A stretch of DNA of 64,000 nucleotides, taken from positions 57,589,501-57,653,500 of the forward strand of contig JAZHRO010000012.1 of assembly GCA_037157565.1 (NCBI GenBank). The letters are read 5' to 3'. This document shows positions 1-12,047 of the stretch, in pieces. The DNA is from Thalassia testudinum (Eukaryota; Streptophyta; Magnoliopsida; Alismatales; Hydrocharitaceae). The translations under genes were made by a program, and so were the position numbers. Positions within the stretch are counted from its first letter, which is position 1. Each line of letters starts with the position of its first letter. Under the pieces are notes generated by a model that was given only the letters and a program-made list of their open reading frames with translations, did not search any database and was not told the DNA's origin.

Positions 1-516
1 CGTGGCGAAGGCCATGCGGCATTCTACAAGAGGATGGAGTGTGTCGAAGATCTTCTCCATCTGCTCCAGCTAGTCCTTTGCCTCAAACAGGCTATCATCC
101 CCCTTGAAGGAGGGGAGCTTTAGATTCCGAAACTGGCTGAAAAGCTCATGGTGGAGCCGCAACGGGGGAACGGGTGCGCCTCCAGGCAAGGAGGACTCGT
201 GCCCCGAAGTGCCTGAAGGAGGTGGGGGTGGTGGAGGATCACTCCCTCCCCCTCTAGCTCGTCCAACGCCGTGGCAGCTCGCCTTTCCCACAGAGGACTC
301 CCCCTTCACATCCCCAAGAAGAGGTGGCTGAGGAGGAGGCTGCTGAAGCTCCTCCCGTATGAGATCCCTTATCAGTTGGGCGAGGTTCAGGGCTTGAACG
401 CCCAGAAGGAGAGGTGGAGTCGCCCCGTCCTCGGCCATCGCTCGTCCTCCCTTACGACCACACCCACAGCCACAATCACGTCCGCAACCCGCCTTAAGAG
501 CTCCCTGGCGAGGCAT
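1..516 (-). pseudogene. Tekay-like element A, gag N-terminal fragment
   Basis: Start of a Ty3/gypsy gag-pol polyprotein, running off the left edge. The start codon is at 516-514 and opens with MPRQG, the counterpart of MPRRG at the gag start of elements B, C and D here. Gag would form the particle that packages element RNA. A Gly/Arg/Cys-rich basic start is followed by a Pro-rich stretch and a conserved LKLPSFKGD segment before the capsid-like region. An in-frame TAG near 67-69 replaces a Trp codon present in element D; the frame then stays open to base 1. The fragment lies just inside the primer-binding site at 686-697. Its identity is clear from the other copies, and the stop makes it a dead copy. 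Confidence 0.8.
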
Positions 517-685
517 CTCCTATAAGGAGATCGAAGAAATGACGGAACTGTCAATGACACTTTGATTTCAAAGGGAAAGTAAGGCTTGGAAGCAATAATA
601 AGACCATACGTTGTGATGTTATCCTAGCTACAAGTACAAGCGTGATTTTTTCCAGACCATTTGGTTCATTTTTTGGGACGATCTT

Positions 686-697
686 GCTCTGATACCA
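686..697 (-). promoter_or_regulatory. Primer-binding site of element A
   Basis: Read on the minus strand this is TGGTATCAGAGC, the complement of the plant initiator-methionine tRNA 3' end. It lies three bases inside the LTR edge and primes minus-strand cDNA synthesis. It fixes the element's orientation: 5' LTR on the right, gag to the left. Confidence 0.85.
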
Positions 698-1596
698 TCT
701 TGTCGCGACTCACTCTCGGCTCCCTACAGGACTCGAGAACGGGTCGCCTCGACAAATCCTAAGACCCAGTCGTCCAACGAAAGAGAACCAAATGCCATAA
801 TCATTCCACAACCACACGAGTAATGTAACCGGGCAGAAAAATATACGACTGAAATAAAAGGAAAATAGCAAACCACTAGAATCTCATAGTATACAGCGGA
901 AAGTACAAGTATAGAACATAGCCATCACAAATGAAACTAGTAGAAAATATAATTGAATATAACTATGAGCTACAGGTACTCACTACTAACAAAAACTCTG
1001 TAAAAGAAATGGTAGGAAACTACAGCTGGGCACGACTAGACCCAGCGCCCTCAATAGTTGTTGGCTCTGGCTGCTCAAATCCTTGACCTGAACAAGGTTA
1101 TAAATTCTGTGGTCAGCTAATGCTGAGCAGAGCGGTGGTTAAATCATATAATTTAAACAGGCAGGTAACATGCATTTAACAATTCATTCATTATCATTTG
1201 TTTCCAATTATCATCTTTTTGATTCGAGTATTCTAATCAGGTTCTATAATATTTCTCAATCTTCTTGTTCCCTAAGGGAACGATCTTACAGTTTTCCCGC
1301 AATGCAGAATGTACACTTAACACTCTTCTGGCCGAAAGAGTCCCCCGTAGTAGTCCTACACTCGGTCTACTACCCCAAGGTCACGGTCGCGATGTAGCGG
1401 TGACTATGGCACGAGTGATAAGCACACGAGTAGCTACCCCGCACTGGCACACAGTCAGTCGTTTCCGCTAACGGGTACTCCCAAACGTACAGCACGGAAC
1501 AGCATAAGGCCTTGCCCTCTCAGAACCGGGGTCTCACCCCTCACAGTCCGCGTACTCTCGTTCGACTATCCCAGTTTACCCAACGAGCTAACAAGA

Positions 1597-1812
1597 GTTG
1601 GTGTAGGGTGGCCATACCTAACCCTGGGCCCCATAGGGCGGCTAGCTCCCCCTACACTAAGTAGCTCACCTCAGTACCATGTATGCGAGGGCCAAACAAA
1701 AGTCGATATAGAGTGGCCAAACTCACCCCGGGTCTCAACCTAAGGGGCAACAGGCTCCCCCCTACTCTAAAGGGATAGTTGCTCTCCTCGGTACTACATA
1801 CACGAGGGCCAG
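1597..1812 (-). other. Duplicated hairpin module, LTR A
   Basis: Two successive units, each with a long stem (GTGTAGGG paired with CCCTACAC in the first) followed by a short stem. The last short stem pairs CCTCG at 1786-1790 with CGAGG at 1803-1807, where element B has CCTTG paired with CAAGG. Confidence 0.5.
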
Positions 1813-2967
1813 CTCACTTCCCTTAACCGAGTCTGAACAATCGCCCGTAGGTGACATGTTCCAAAACCCGTAGGTTTTAGGTACTACCGTATTCCTGGTT
1901 TCTTTCTAACCTCCAAGTAGGGTTTGTACGTGGACTTTCTTATTTTCATATCTATTTCGTAGAACAGGCAACTCAAATCCCATCATTAATTACTTAGTAC
2001 AAGTATGTATTTCCATTCATGACGTATTTCATTTCAGGCAGCTCATGATTTCATCACGGTATCCAATCATTTAATAATTATGCATGCATTTCTTCCAGCC
2101 CTAGTGTTCAAGTCACAACCTAAGGTTTGATCGACTATATTGTATGGTAGCATGCATTTATCTCTTCCTAGGTTTCATCTTACATCCTAGGTTCAAGTTA
2201 ATTCTATGCATGCAATTTATTAATTTCGGGATTTGGGTGAGAACCACTCTACCAGGATAATCGGGAGATGTGAGGGTACAGTCGATGGAGCTTGCAATCC
2301 TCGTGATTTCCGTGCACACCACGAATGAATGACCTATCACATTGACCCATATGTCAAAATGAGCTCAGAACGGCAAGGACAATGTATCATTACGTAGAGA
2401 AACTCAAACGGAAACCATTGACGTTTCATTTGTAGAAAATCTACACCGTTTGGGCCCTGAACAAGCCCAAAAATACTAATCCTGACCAAAAATCAAAGTC
2501 TAAGAAAAGTCCCAACCTTCTTAAAAGAACTCAAAGGCATACCTTGCTCGGGGTGCCTTCTTTCAGATGTTTGGAACTTCTTGCAGATGTCTGAGGGTGT
2601 CTTCGAACGTCTGGGGATGCTCCCGGACATCTGAAACAACCTCGATCCTCACACCGATGCGCCTCCCAACTTCTGACACATGCATGTGAAGTCAGAATTC
2701 AGCAGGGAGAAAAATAAATAAAATACACGCTATCAGACATCCAACCCGACGTCTGGAGGTCACTCCGGATGTCTGATTCTGCGGAAAAAATGATTCCACA
2801 GAACCGCTTTCGACCCTTTTTCTCTCCCCAGCTCTCCCTCTCCTCTTGCTCAGCAGCAAGCTCCTTCTGCAACTCTGCCCCTCTGGATCCTCCAGCTGCT
2901 GCTCCCGCTCTCCTTTGCCTCCCCCTCTCGGCTGTGGTGTGGGGAGAATGACGGAGGAGGAGGGGGG

Positions 2968-2976
2968 TATATAAGG
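2968..2976 (-). promoter_or_regulatory. TATA box of LTR A
   Basis: Reads TTATATACC on the minus strand, about 270 bases inside the right LTR edge and facing gag. It is a plausible Pol II core promoter at the place where the other LTRs also have a TATA box. Confidence 0.55.
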
Positions 2977-3243
2977 ACCTGGGAAGGATGGGGAGCGACA
3001 TGGAGGGGAGTGAGGGGGATGGCGTCGTGGGTGTGCGTAGGGGTGAGGGTGGTGAGGTTGCCGCAGGAGGGGAGGGGAGGGGAGGGGTACAGTGTGTGTA
3101 TGGTGGAGAGGATAAATTGCAGGGATGCCCCTGTAATTTTTTCTTCCATTCTAAAAATTCCGAAACAAAAACCTAAGTGGTTTAGAATTGCACAAAAATC
3201 CCTAAGAAATTCGGAAACGCCAAGTGACCCAGGGAAAAGGTCA

Positions 3244-4627
3244 TTTCAAACCCCTTCTCTTCACGAGAAGGTTTTTGTCTCACGAAGGAGACAGGAATTC
3301 GCAAAGCGAATACCCAACCAAAGACAAATACAAAATATCCTATAGAGCCACAAAGTAAAGTGAATAAAACTAGCTTCTGTAGGCAAAGAAGAACTTCCCT
3401 TAGATGGAAGTGCGTAGGCATAATCTCAGCAGAGTATCGAGGCTCTCAAATTTGACGAATGGAGCTTTGGAGAGCAAAATCACTTCTCTTCTTGAGAATA
3501 GCTTCTCTATGATACAAATGGATGTGGAAATGGTATTTCTTGGTGTTTCTTAGTGTGTATTACAAAGGAAGAGGCCTCTCCTATTTATAAAAGGCTTAGG
3601 AACCCTTAAGAAGGTTGTAGAAGCCTTAGGTAGTCGTTAGGAATAATTCTAAGGCAAATCAAGCTGGAATAAGGGTCATTAATGATTTTCATAGGGTTAT
3701 TAGACGTTTAGGAAAAGTATCAGACGTTTGCAAACTACTTTTAAGACATCTGGAAAGTAAATCAGACATCTAATCCTAGACGGGTTTCCTTACTAACTTC
3801 AATCAGACCTAAATAGGGTTCTAGTGAAAGTCAGTAAGACGACATCTTAGACGTCTAGCATTAGGTCTGGATGTCTGGAAACCTAAATAATTGCGGGAAT
3901 AGATTTTCCGAGGCATAAACAACTATATCTTTGATGAGAAGTGATTTTGGCTTAATCGAGGGCTAATGTCTATATATCAGACATCTAAGGTCCTCTACGA
4001 ACATCTGATAGAAGATTAAGGTTCAATCCTCAACAATTATATTTCTAAACTAACGTTCCACTAATTAGACGTCTGGCAATGTCATCAAACGTTTGTTAAG
4101 ACGTCTGGACTAAGGGATGGACGTCTGAAAATGGTAGACAGAGTTGTTTCCAACCTAGGTGTTTTTGGATGTCTAATTAACTAGTCAACCGTCCTAAAGT
4201 CAAGGATCAGACGTTTGATGCCCAGATTGGATGTCTGATTAGGCTGTCTGATGCCTACTTTAGTTTTATAAGTTCCCTAAGAGTTGTCTAAGTGTCCTAG
4301 GGTAGAGTAGGTCTTCCTAGGACTATATATTAGTTACTTTGAGGCTCTTTAACATATATCTAGACACAAAAAATAAAGAGCAAAAGAATACATGAATAGA
4401 GTATCTATCATATTCTTCATCTCCTTCCTTCTTCAAGCTTTCGCTATGAAAGAAGCTCCTTCTCCTCCATCAAGTTCCTCTAATCCATCATGGACGCGAG
4501 CTTGAGCTCCTCCTCCATACTTGAATCCATTTTCATTCTCTTGAAACTTATAAACTCAATGCAAATGTTAAATAACACGTGTTTTATTATCATCAAAATT
4601 AACGATCGTGATGCTTTTGCACCAACA
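3244..4627 (-). repeat. 3' LTR (partial) of Sirevirus-like copia element
   Basis: Matches, in the same order and strand, the complete copy at 25742-27248 from its hairpin cluster (3253-3311) to the terminal ACCAACA at 4627. The first roughly 270 bases are missing because element A abuts here. It contains TATA-like TATTTATA on the opposite strand at 3582-3589 and an array of AGACGTCTGG-like motifs at about 3700-4260, upstream of that TATA in the sense direction. A polypurine tract follows at 4628. LTR identity is strong; assignment to the Sirevirus group rests on the repeated polypurine tracts next door. Confidence 0.8.
3253..3311 (-). other. Triple hairpin cluster in copia LTR
   Basis: Three short perfect stems in a row: CCTTCTC with GAGAAGG, GTCTC with GAGAC, and ATTCGC with GCGAAT. 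All three recur at 26017-26075. The solo copy at 42010-42068 keeps the outer two in reverse orientation. They fall downstream of the TATA in sense direction, so they would be in the element's RNA leader. Confidence 0.55.
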
Positions 4628-4890
4628 ATCTCCCCCTTTTTGATGATGACAAAACTATAAGTAATAACCCAAAAAGTTCTCCCCCTTTTTGACATTAAAA
4701 AAGGTTTCATCAATTTTAATTCTCCTATACTCCCCCTTAAAACATGGTCTTCTAATTTTGGGCTAATTTCCTCTTTTTAACAAGAGTCACAATCTCCCCC
4801 TTTTTATAATAACAAGATAGCTATATTATTATCTCCCCTTTTCTAAAGGCAATAGGGCTATGTAACTTTTAAAACCTCCCCCTTAATGAT
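4628..4890 (-). promoter_or_regulatory. Multiplied polypurine tracts of the copia element
   Basis: The first tract (4628-4641) reads AAAAAGGGGGAGAT on the minus strand and touches the LTR, the expected plus-strand primer position. Near copies recur at about 4677, 4731, 4793, 4831 and 4876 (CTCCCCC with T or TTAA on the plus strand). Multiple polypurine tracts before the 3' LTR are a known hallmark of Sireviruses, and this is the main reason for that label. Confidence 0.6.
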
Positions 4891-5613
4891 GGACAAATAG
4901 CTTCATCAATTTTAACACCTCCTAACTATATGCTATAAATAAAAAGATAGGGTAAGGAATTTACCTTACTTACCATGGCCAGTAGCATGACCCAAATGGA
5001 GGTTGCCAAATTGGATGGGGCTCTCACCCAAAGCTTGGAGGTTCAGGCATCGGTGCCAGTTTCCAATCGAGCAATTGACGTGTGGCAGTTTTATCACCCA
5101 TCGGTCTTCTTGTTGATCTTCTTGTTTTCCTTTTTGGTCCACTCCTTGGTCCTCCCAATTCGAGTTGACCATTCTTCATCTTGTAATTCCAATCCTTAAT
5201 GTTGAAATCTTTACAACCTCAAAAACAAGATTCTAATTCTCTCCTCGGTATCCAAGTCAATTTGGATTTGGATTTGTTAGTGGGTCTCCTTGAGGGAGAT
5301 CCTTTCTCACCCTTATGACTAGTGCTAACTTTAGAGAAATTTTCTTATTTATTCATCAAGTTATTAGAATCTTCCCTAAGACATGCAAGTCCTTTTCTAC
5401 AACATACATCTTAGTTTTTAGACTAGAAATTTTAATTTTTAAGCTAGTATTCTCCTTAATCAATCTACTATTTTCATTAATCAGGTTATGATTTTCTAGC
5501 AATAAATTATCATTTTCAGAAATGTTAGGATTAGAATTAGTTTCTAGATTCTTAAGTTGAATTTCTAACCTTTCATTTTTAGATTTTAGAAGACTAAGAT
5601 TCTTTTTAATTTT
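4891..5613 (-). pseudogene. Decayed copia internal region (gag-pol linker remnant)
   Basis: AT-rich, with no long frame. On the minus strand near 5340-5240 there is a short stretch resembling the Lys/Pro-rich linker that follows the copia gag zinc knuckle, ending in TWIPR. No protease, integrase, reverse transcriptase or RNase H motif is visible between here and the 3' LTR, so pol has been deleted or the element was non-autonomous. The assignment beyond 'copia internal' is weak. Confidence 0.4.
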
Positions 5614-5872
5614 TTAATTTTCTACCTTTAATGACTTACTAATTTCATAAAGCTCATCAAAGGCATCTTGTAAATTGGAATTTACCTCATCCTTGCCGTC
5701 GTCGCTATCACTATTCGCGATTGCCATGAAACCAAGGCACATGGTCTCCTTATCAGATTCTTCTTCTTCCTCCAAGCTCGTCTCTTCATGAGCTACTTCG
5801 AGGGCATGCCAAATCTCGAATGCTATCGTGTATTGCAAAATCTGGTAGACCTCTGCCAGACTTAACGCACAT
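5614..5872 (-). pseudogene. Copia gag, distal part, left of the CACTA insertion
   Basis: The minus strand encodes a Gag segment with the conserved EIWHALEV motif, then an acidic SDSDDGKDEV stretch and a coiled LQDAFDELYE segment, as in plant copia Gag proteins. Its reading frame continues into the proximal gag at 25441-25681 if the CACTA element and one 3-bp target copy are ignored. Gag would form the virus-like particle shell. The frame ends at TAA near 5614, so the gene is truncated as well as split. Confidence 0.7.
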
Positions 5873-5902
5873 CACTACAACGCAGTAGGCCTTTAGAGAT
5901 GG
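5873..5902. repeat. CACTA left terminal inverted repeat
   Basis: Starts CACTACAACGCAGTAGGCC and pairs imperfectly with the right terminus. Such ends are bound and cut by CACTA transposases. Confidence 0.85.
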
Positions 5903-6468
5903 TTGCAAAACCGTCACTAATGATCTTTAACCGTCTCGAAAGGGTTTTTCTGATGTTTTGGCAACCGTCCCTACAAGTGGCGTTCCAAATGATTTTTTAA
6001 GACGATTAATAAAAATCGTCCCTAAAAGATTTCTTTAGGGACGGTTGTCAGTTGTCCCTAAATTACAAACTAACATTTTAGGTAACTGTTACTTTATTTT
6101 TTGTGACGCTTACAATCATCTCAAAAACTCATCAGAAACCATCACTAAAATGCTTTTTGTTTGTCGCAAAAAAATGATTCAAACGTCATTGCACCCTCTA
6201 ATAATATTTGCTAGAACTGTTAGTAATACCTATGAGTAAGAATAGTATCTACTCAAAATTTATATTCATTTCCATTCATAACATTCATACTTTAAGAATA
6301 AGAAAATCATAAGGAACCAAATAAAAACACATCTTCTATTCAAGAAAGTAACAAAAGTAGTCTTCTACATACATCCAAAAAAATCAAAATTCTAAACATG
6401 AAACTAAAAGTTACATATCTAAGCTATAAGGAAAGCTATCATTCAGTTCTTAATAAATCTATATCAAA

Positions 6469-6819
6469 CTATGACTTTAATGATACTTGTCCTTTAACCA
6501 TATTTTTCAATCTACTCAAACTCTCCTCCATTAGTTTTTGATCTTGAAGGAGTTCTTCAATTTTTTTATTTGCTTCTGGTAACTGTGTATGCCGAGATGA
6601 GATTGTTGCCTCGAGATTATGATTTTCTTGTGATTATGAAGAGGATCCACAACTTCCATACTAATTGGTGATTGTGGATCCACAACCACCACACTTTACA
6701 TGTCCAGGATGCTTATTTGGTAGGACTTTGTGGAATGCTTCTTCAGGAGAAAGTGGTTCAACAGTATGGTCTGCTTCATCATCTTCATTTGAAAGTAGAT
6801 TAATAAGCGCCAACGTCAC
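6469..6819 (-). pseudogene. CACTA transposase C-terminal remnant (Transposase_24-like)
   Basis: One minus-strand frame runs from the Tekay B junction at 6819 to a TAG at 6469-6471, with internal stops at 6661-6663 and a TAA shortly after. It contains SPEEAFHKVLPNKHPGHVK, which resembles the conserved GPEHPGRVRG block of plant Ptta/En/Spm transposases, followed by a charged coiled-coil tail (KKIEELLQDQ and so on) typical of that family's C-terminus. The upstream part would lie across the Tekay insertion, but I see no clear continuation after 21616. It would have bound CACTA ends during transposition. It is non-functional now. Confidence 0.6.
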
Positions 6820-7680
6820 TGTTATGACCTAGTTCCTGGATCCCTACAGGACCCGAGACCGTCTCGCCTCGACTAATCCCAAGACCCAGTCGTCCAACAA
6901 GAAATAACCAAAAAGCAGGAAAGTAAACCACATTCACATATGCAATATAACTAAGCAGTAAAGGAAAGTAAAGCTGCTATTCCATTACATACCATCACAA
7001 CAACAGACCAACGGAAACGAAAGTAACAGTAGAGATAACAGTAGCTAAGAAAAAGTCGGAATACTCACTCTAACAGTAAGGGGGTACAACAAGGAACTGC
7101 AGAAAACTATGGCTGGGCTCGACTGGGCCCAGCACTGTCCACAGCCGGAAGCTCGGGCTGCTCAACTCCTGGTCCTGGACAGTGTTATGAAAAAGACAGA
7201 GTCAGCGAACGCTGAGTAGAGTGGTATCTATACTATCTAAAATAGTAAAAGCAACAGATTTAATTCTCTTTTCAATTTATTTTGTTTTATCTGTATTTCC
7301 TGTTCACCCATTTTTCTCAAATATCCAGATATTCTTGATCTAGCATGTTCCTCGTTGGAACAATCTTAATTGCAGCCTTTTCCAAATAGTAGAAGGTATA
7401 CATGGTGCTCTCCTGGCTGGGAGAGTCCCCCGTGGTAGTCTTACACCCAGTCAACTACCCTGAGGTCACTGTCAAAATGTAGCGGTGACTATGGCACGCA
7501 TGATAAGCGCATGGGTAGCGACCCCTCATTGATACACGGTCAGTCGTTTCCACTAGCGGGTACGCCCAAAGTACAGCACAGAATAGTATAGGGCCTTGCC
7601 CTCTTAAAATAGGGGTCTCGCCCCTCCATAGTCCGCGCACCCTCGTCTGACTACCCCGGTTTGCCCAGAGGGCCTAACAA

Positions 7681-7896
7681 GTCGGTGTAAGGTGGCTAGC
7701 TGAACCCCGGGTTCCGTGGGGTGGCTAGCTCTCTCCTTACACTAGTAGCTCGCCTCGGTACCGGGTACACGAGGGCCAACGGGAGTCAGTGTAGAGCGGC
7801 CAATCCTAACCCCGGGTCTCAACCCAAGTGCGGCTAGCTTCGCTCTACACGAAAAGGGGACAGTCGCTCTCCTTGGTACCACATACTCAAGGGCCA
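7681..7896 (-). other. Duplicated hairpin module, LTR B left
   Basis: Unit 1 pairs GTGTAAGG (7685-7692) with CCTTACAC (7735-7742). Unit 2 pairs GTGTAGAGC (7789-7797) with GCTCTACAC (7842-7850). Short stems follow each: CCTCG with CGAGG, then CCTTG (7871-7875) with CAAGG (7888-7892). Both long stems differ from the sister LTR by paired changes that keep base pairing. Confidence 0.6.
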
Positions 7897-8914
7897 ACAC
7901 ACTTCCCATCTACATTCCAAGTTTCCATCTAACCACAGGAGCTCTACTCCTAATTCTCCGTAGGGTTCATGCTCATGTTCACCTCATTTATTCCGATCTA
8001 GATTCCACCATTCACGATTCAGTTCTTATTTATATACAGACAGCTCATGTTTCCATAATTCGATACATGCAACAGGTGATTTCACAAATACTTGTTCATA
8101 AATTAAAGGTAGCTCATAATTATATTGCTAACAGTTTAGCTAAAACATGCATGCAAATACGTTATACAGCACAAATGATTCATTCATTCTTCTATCCTAG
8201 GGTTCATGCCACATCCTGGGGTTCCATGCTATTACTTCCACAAGCACATTCTTATCAAACATTATTAACAAAATTTAAACCACTCTACCAGACAATTCGG
8301 GAGTAATGGGGGCTCGAATCACAGACCTAGGCATCTCCGCGAGCCCCAAACACGCAGTAGGCTGAAACCCTAACTCAGGGATTACATCACCAAAGGAAGG
8401 TTCAGAATAATGTATAAAGGTTTCTAGTACGTAGAAAAGCTCGCAAGGAAACTATAGGTGCTTCATTTGCGTAAATCGGATCTTGATCGGACCCCAAATG
8501 GGTCAAAAACGTTTCTACTGTCCAAAATCATACGTCTGGAAATAAGTCCAGACGTCTTAAAAGATACAGAACTCTACCTCAAGTCCCTGCGGCGTCCTTA
8601 GACGTCCAGGCCTCCTCTGTGATCGTTTGAAGGTCGTTCCAGACGTTGGACCACTCCTCCGGTCGTCTGGTGAGCTGATCAGACGTTCAGAAGTGCGTGG
8701 GAGAGCGTTCCGCACTCCTTCCCAAGGGTGCTCCTGCGTACGACAGTCGCAGCCACCCAAATCAGGCCCAACAAGTAATTTTGCGGTGAGGCCTGCATGA
8801 CCGTAACTGCGAAAAGAACGTACCTTCGCGATAAAAGAGCTTTCAGACGTCTGGTCTCAACTCCAGACGTCCAAATGCTCCGCCAGCCGTTTGGACTCCG
8901 CTCCAGATGTCTGA

Positions 8915-8933
8915 TACTGGAAAATTTCCAGTA
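8915..8933. other. 19-bp palindrome, LTR B
   Basis: TACTGGAAAATTTCCAGTA is a perfect inverted repeat around a single base, directly beside a GACGTC-type array. The equivalent position in LTR F and LTR D has a different sequence that is still palindromic. Confidence 0.6.
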
Positions 8934-9220
8934 CCAGAACCTGCTCCCAGTGCTCTGCACCGCTCTCCTCCTCGCTCCCCCATGGCTCCAGCTGCTGCAG
9001 ATGGTTGAGGTTGCCTCTCCGAACTCTCTCCTCCTCTCGCATGCGCCTGCGGTGGTCATGCGAGCTCCGTCGAGCTTCCACCGAAGCTCTCGAGCTCGAT
9101 CCCCTCCTCCTCCTCCCACACTCTCCTCCTTCTCGTCCTCTCTCACTCCCTTGCTCACCTCTCGTGGCTCTGAAGATGGGGTGGTGGTGTGTGTAGTGGA
9201 GAGGAGAGGAGGGGAGGGGT

Positions 9221-9227
9221 TTTTATA
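9221..9227 (-). promoter_or_regulatory. TATA box, LTR B left
   Basis: Reads TATAAAA on the minus strand within CTATAAAAACC, about 190 bases from the U3 edge. The sister LTR has CTATAAAG-type sequence at 21408-21413. Confidence 0.65.
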
Positions 9228-9500
9228 GATGGCTGGGGTTTAGGGTTCGGGCAGAAAAGGAGGAAAAAGGAGAGAGAGAAGAAGGTCTTGCGCGCAGCGC
9301 ACGCAAGGTGCAGTATGCGTGCAAAAATTTCATTTTTAGATGTCCGAAAAAGGGTCCAGATGTCTGACTAAGACTCCAGACGTCTTAAAAGACTAAAAGT
9401 GGGATGGATCTTTACATCATAACAAACTTAAAGGAAGTTTCGTCATCGAAACTTGAACTAGATAGGGTACGGAAAAAGGAACATAAAATGCATAACAGAC

Positions 9501-11331
9501 TTAAAGAGGACCGAAGTAGGTCCGAAAAGACGTATCCTTAAAAAGCTCCAGGTACTGCTCTTGCATCGTCGCCTCAGGCTCCCAGGTAGCCTCCTCGTAC
9601 CGCTGGCTTCTCCCCTCCTCATACCGCTGGCTTCTCCAAATGACCTTCACCAGTGGTACCTACTTCCATCTCAGACTCTGGACGGCTCTGTCTAGTATCT
9701 GCACTGGTCTCTTGGGGTAGGTCAGGTCGTCACCCACCTCGACACTCTCGTGGCTCAGAACGTGACTGGGATCGGCGACTTACTTCCTAAGGTCGGACAC
9801 GTGGAACACGTCGAGCACTCCAAAAAGCTGGGGAGGAAAGGCAAGTCGGTAAGAAACAGGTCCTACCCGCTCCAGGACCTCAAAGGGCCCCACAAACCTC
9901 GGCGCAAGCTTCCCTTTCACCCCAAAGCACTGCAGGCCCTTCATGGGTGAAACGCGGAGAAAGACGTGATCCTCAATCTCGAATTGGACCTCTTTGCGTT
10001 TTTGGTCAGTATAACTTTTCTGCCTGCTCCTAATAGTGCAGAGTCGTCTGTGAATCTGCTCTATCACCTCTTGACTCTGCCGGATCAGCCTGGGACCAAC
10101 CTCCCACATGGTCCCCACCTCGACCCAACTCAAGGGTGCAGTACACATCCGTCCGTACAGAGCCTCGTAAGGTGCCATGCCGATTCTCGAGTGGTAATTG
10201 TTATTGTATGCAAACTCTGCCAGGGGTAAATGCTCCTCCCAGGAGCCTCTCCAGTCCAGTACACAGGCGCGTAAAAGGTCCTCAAAGGTCTGTATGGTGC
10301 TCTCTGACTGTCCGTCCGTCTAGGGGTGGTACGCGGTGCTGAACCTCAACCGTATCCCCAAAGCCTGCTGAAACTTAGCCTAGAACTGGGAAGTAAAACG
10401 GGTATTCCTGTCAGATACAATCTCACGCGGAACTCCGTGCAGGCGTACCACATCGCGAATGTACCTCTCTACCAACTGTGCTGGTCCCAAGGTGACTCGG
10501 ATCGACAGGAAACGCTCTGTCTTCGTCAACCTGTCCACTATCATCCATACTGCGTCGTGTCCTCGCTGGGTAACAGATAGGCCCACCACCAAGTCCATGG
10601 TGATGCTCTCCCACTTCCACTCTGGCACAGGAAGGAACTGTAATGGCCCAGCAGGCCTCTGGTGCTCGGCCTTCACCTACTGGCACACTAAACACTGCTG
10701 CACGAACTCACCAACATCCTGCTTCATCCCTCTCCACCAAAAGTCGCATCTCAGATCATGATACATCTTTGTGTTCCCAGGATGTATGGTGAACCTGGAC
10801 CCATGCGCCTCAGCCAGGAGCTCTCTCAACAACTCCTCGTCCCTGATAACGCACACCTTGTCTGTAAAGGAAAAGTCTCCTGGGTCTCCTGACAGCACTC
10901 TATCCCACAGTGCCTGTAAGTATGGGTCTGTCATCTGTCCTACGATGATGCGGTCTATTAGCTCTGGTCACGTCCGCCGCATCACTGTCACTGCCCCACA
11001 ATACTCCTGTGACTCCCGGGGTCGCCATCTGCCCAACTCCTCCATAAGTCTCCAACTCTGCACTTGTAGACTGGCCAAGTGGGCGGGTGCTTTTCGGCTC
11101 AAGGCGTCAGCCACCACATTGGCCTTCCCTGGATGGTAGGAGATGTTGCAGTCGTAGTCCTTCAGGAGCTCTAACCAACGTCTCTGTCTCATGTTAAGCT
11201 CCTTCTAGTCAAACAAGTACCTGAGGCTCTTATGATTTGTGAAAATATCAAAAGTCTTACCGTAAAGGTAGTGCCTCCATGTCTTCAGCGCAAAGACAAC
11301 AACTGCCAGCTCTAAGTCATAGGTAGGGTAG
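9501..11331 (-). pseudogene. Element B RNase H end, integrase and chromodomain (broken pol)
   Basis: Continuation of pol to a TAA at 9501-9503. In order: end of RNase H with [20 protein letters not shown] (about 11130-11070), the integrase zinc-binding segment [11 protein letters not shown]...CLVC (about 10770-10680), the catalytic core with ITMDLVVGL (about 10600), [15 protein letters not shown] (about 10140) and the chromodomain-like tail near 9560-9740. Integrase inserts the cDNA; the tail would target chromatin. Stops replace a Gln codon near 10679 and a Trp codon near 10381, and frameshifts split the rest. The upstream edge is the 11332 insertion. Confidence 0.85.
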
Positions 11332-12047
11332 TGTTGAACGATTTACGAACCTACGCTAACGTGTTTGGTTTTGGAAAACCCGTCGTTGTAGTTCGAAAGC
11401 GAAGGATTCGAGTTCAACAAATAAAATTTATACCGAAAAAAGAATTCCGGGTCGAACTCAGGGAGGCGAACGTTTGATTTAAAAACTTCGCGTTTATTTT
11501 TATTTTGTCACGAAGAAATTCAATTTAAACTAAGTATCTACAACGAATAAAAGAGAGAGAGGGAGTAAGAGAGAGAGAAAGAATACTACACATGGAAATC
11601 AAAATGAGATGTAGAATAGACAAGGAATTTATCATAAAAGAGTTCATTCGTTATAACTAGAAAATATAAAACAATTACTCTAGAAAGCATTAAAAGAATG
11701 GAGGGAGAAATGTCCTCCTCGACGATCGCTCGGAGGACGAATAGACTACTCTAGAAAGCAGTAAAAAGAATAGGGAGAGAGAATCCTCCTTGACGGTCGC
11801 TTGGAGGACGAGCCGGACGGGACGACGCCTGTACGAAGGAGAACGAAGCGGGACGAAGGAGGACGAAGCAGAAGAACGGGAACGAAGCAGCACGCTGTCG
11901 TCGTCGCGGGATCCACTTCCGAAGGGGGACGAAAATTTGGACTTTATCTCGCGAGAAGCATCCCGGGTGTGGGACAAGCTTCTCTTGAGCTTTGGAGAGG
12001 TAGAGAGGAGAAGGAAGGGATGAAAATTTCGTATGGAGGGGGTCTCC

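Larger units (their letters stand above)
701..3243 (-). repeat. 5' LTR of Tekay-like element A
   Basis: The LTR starts with TG three bases after the primer-binding site. It shares the order of landmarks seen in the other Tekay-like LTRs here: the CCCAGTCGTCCAACGA box near 765, a paired-hairpin module at 1597-1812, a GACGTC-like motif array at 2565-2780 and a minus-strand TATA at 2968-2976. The right edge at 3243 is inferred from where homology to the Sirevirus-like LTR resumes and from a CA end. The flanking five bases TTTCA are only a partial match to what the sister LTR has there (CCTCA), so this edge is less secure than the others. The far end of A is outside the window. Confidence 0.65.
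6820..9416 (-). repeat. 3' LTR of element B
   Basis: Begins TGTTATGACC and ends TCTTTACA; the same structure recurs at 16187-21615. In sense direction, from the right: U3 with GACGTC motifs (9340-9390), TATA at 9221-9227, a purine/pyrimidine-biased stretch, a 19-bp palindrome at 8915-8933, a second GACGTC array (8525-8910) and a duplicated hairpin module at 7681-7896. No protein-coding content is credible in it. Confidence 0.9.

Noticed and set aside
8679..9228. Overlapping 143- and 159-codon frames on both strands
   Set aside because: They cover the promoter and leader of LTR B; the sister LTR does not keep them as equivalent frames.
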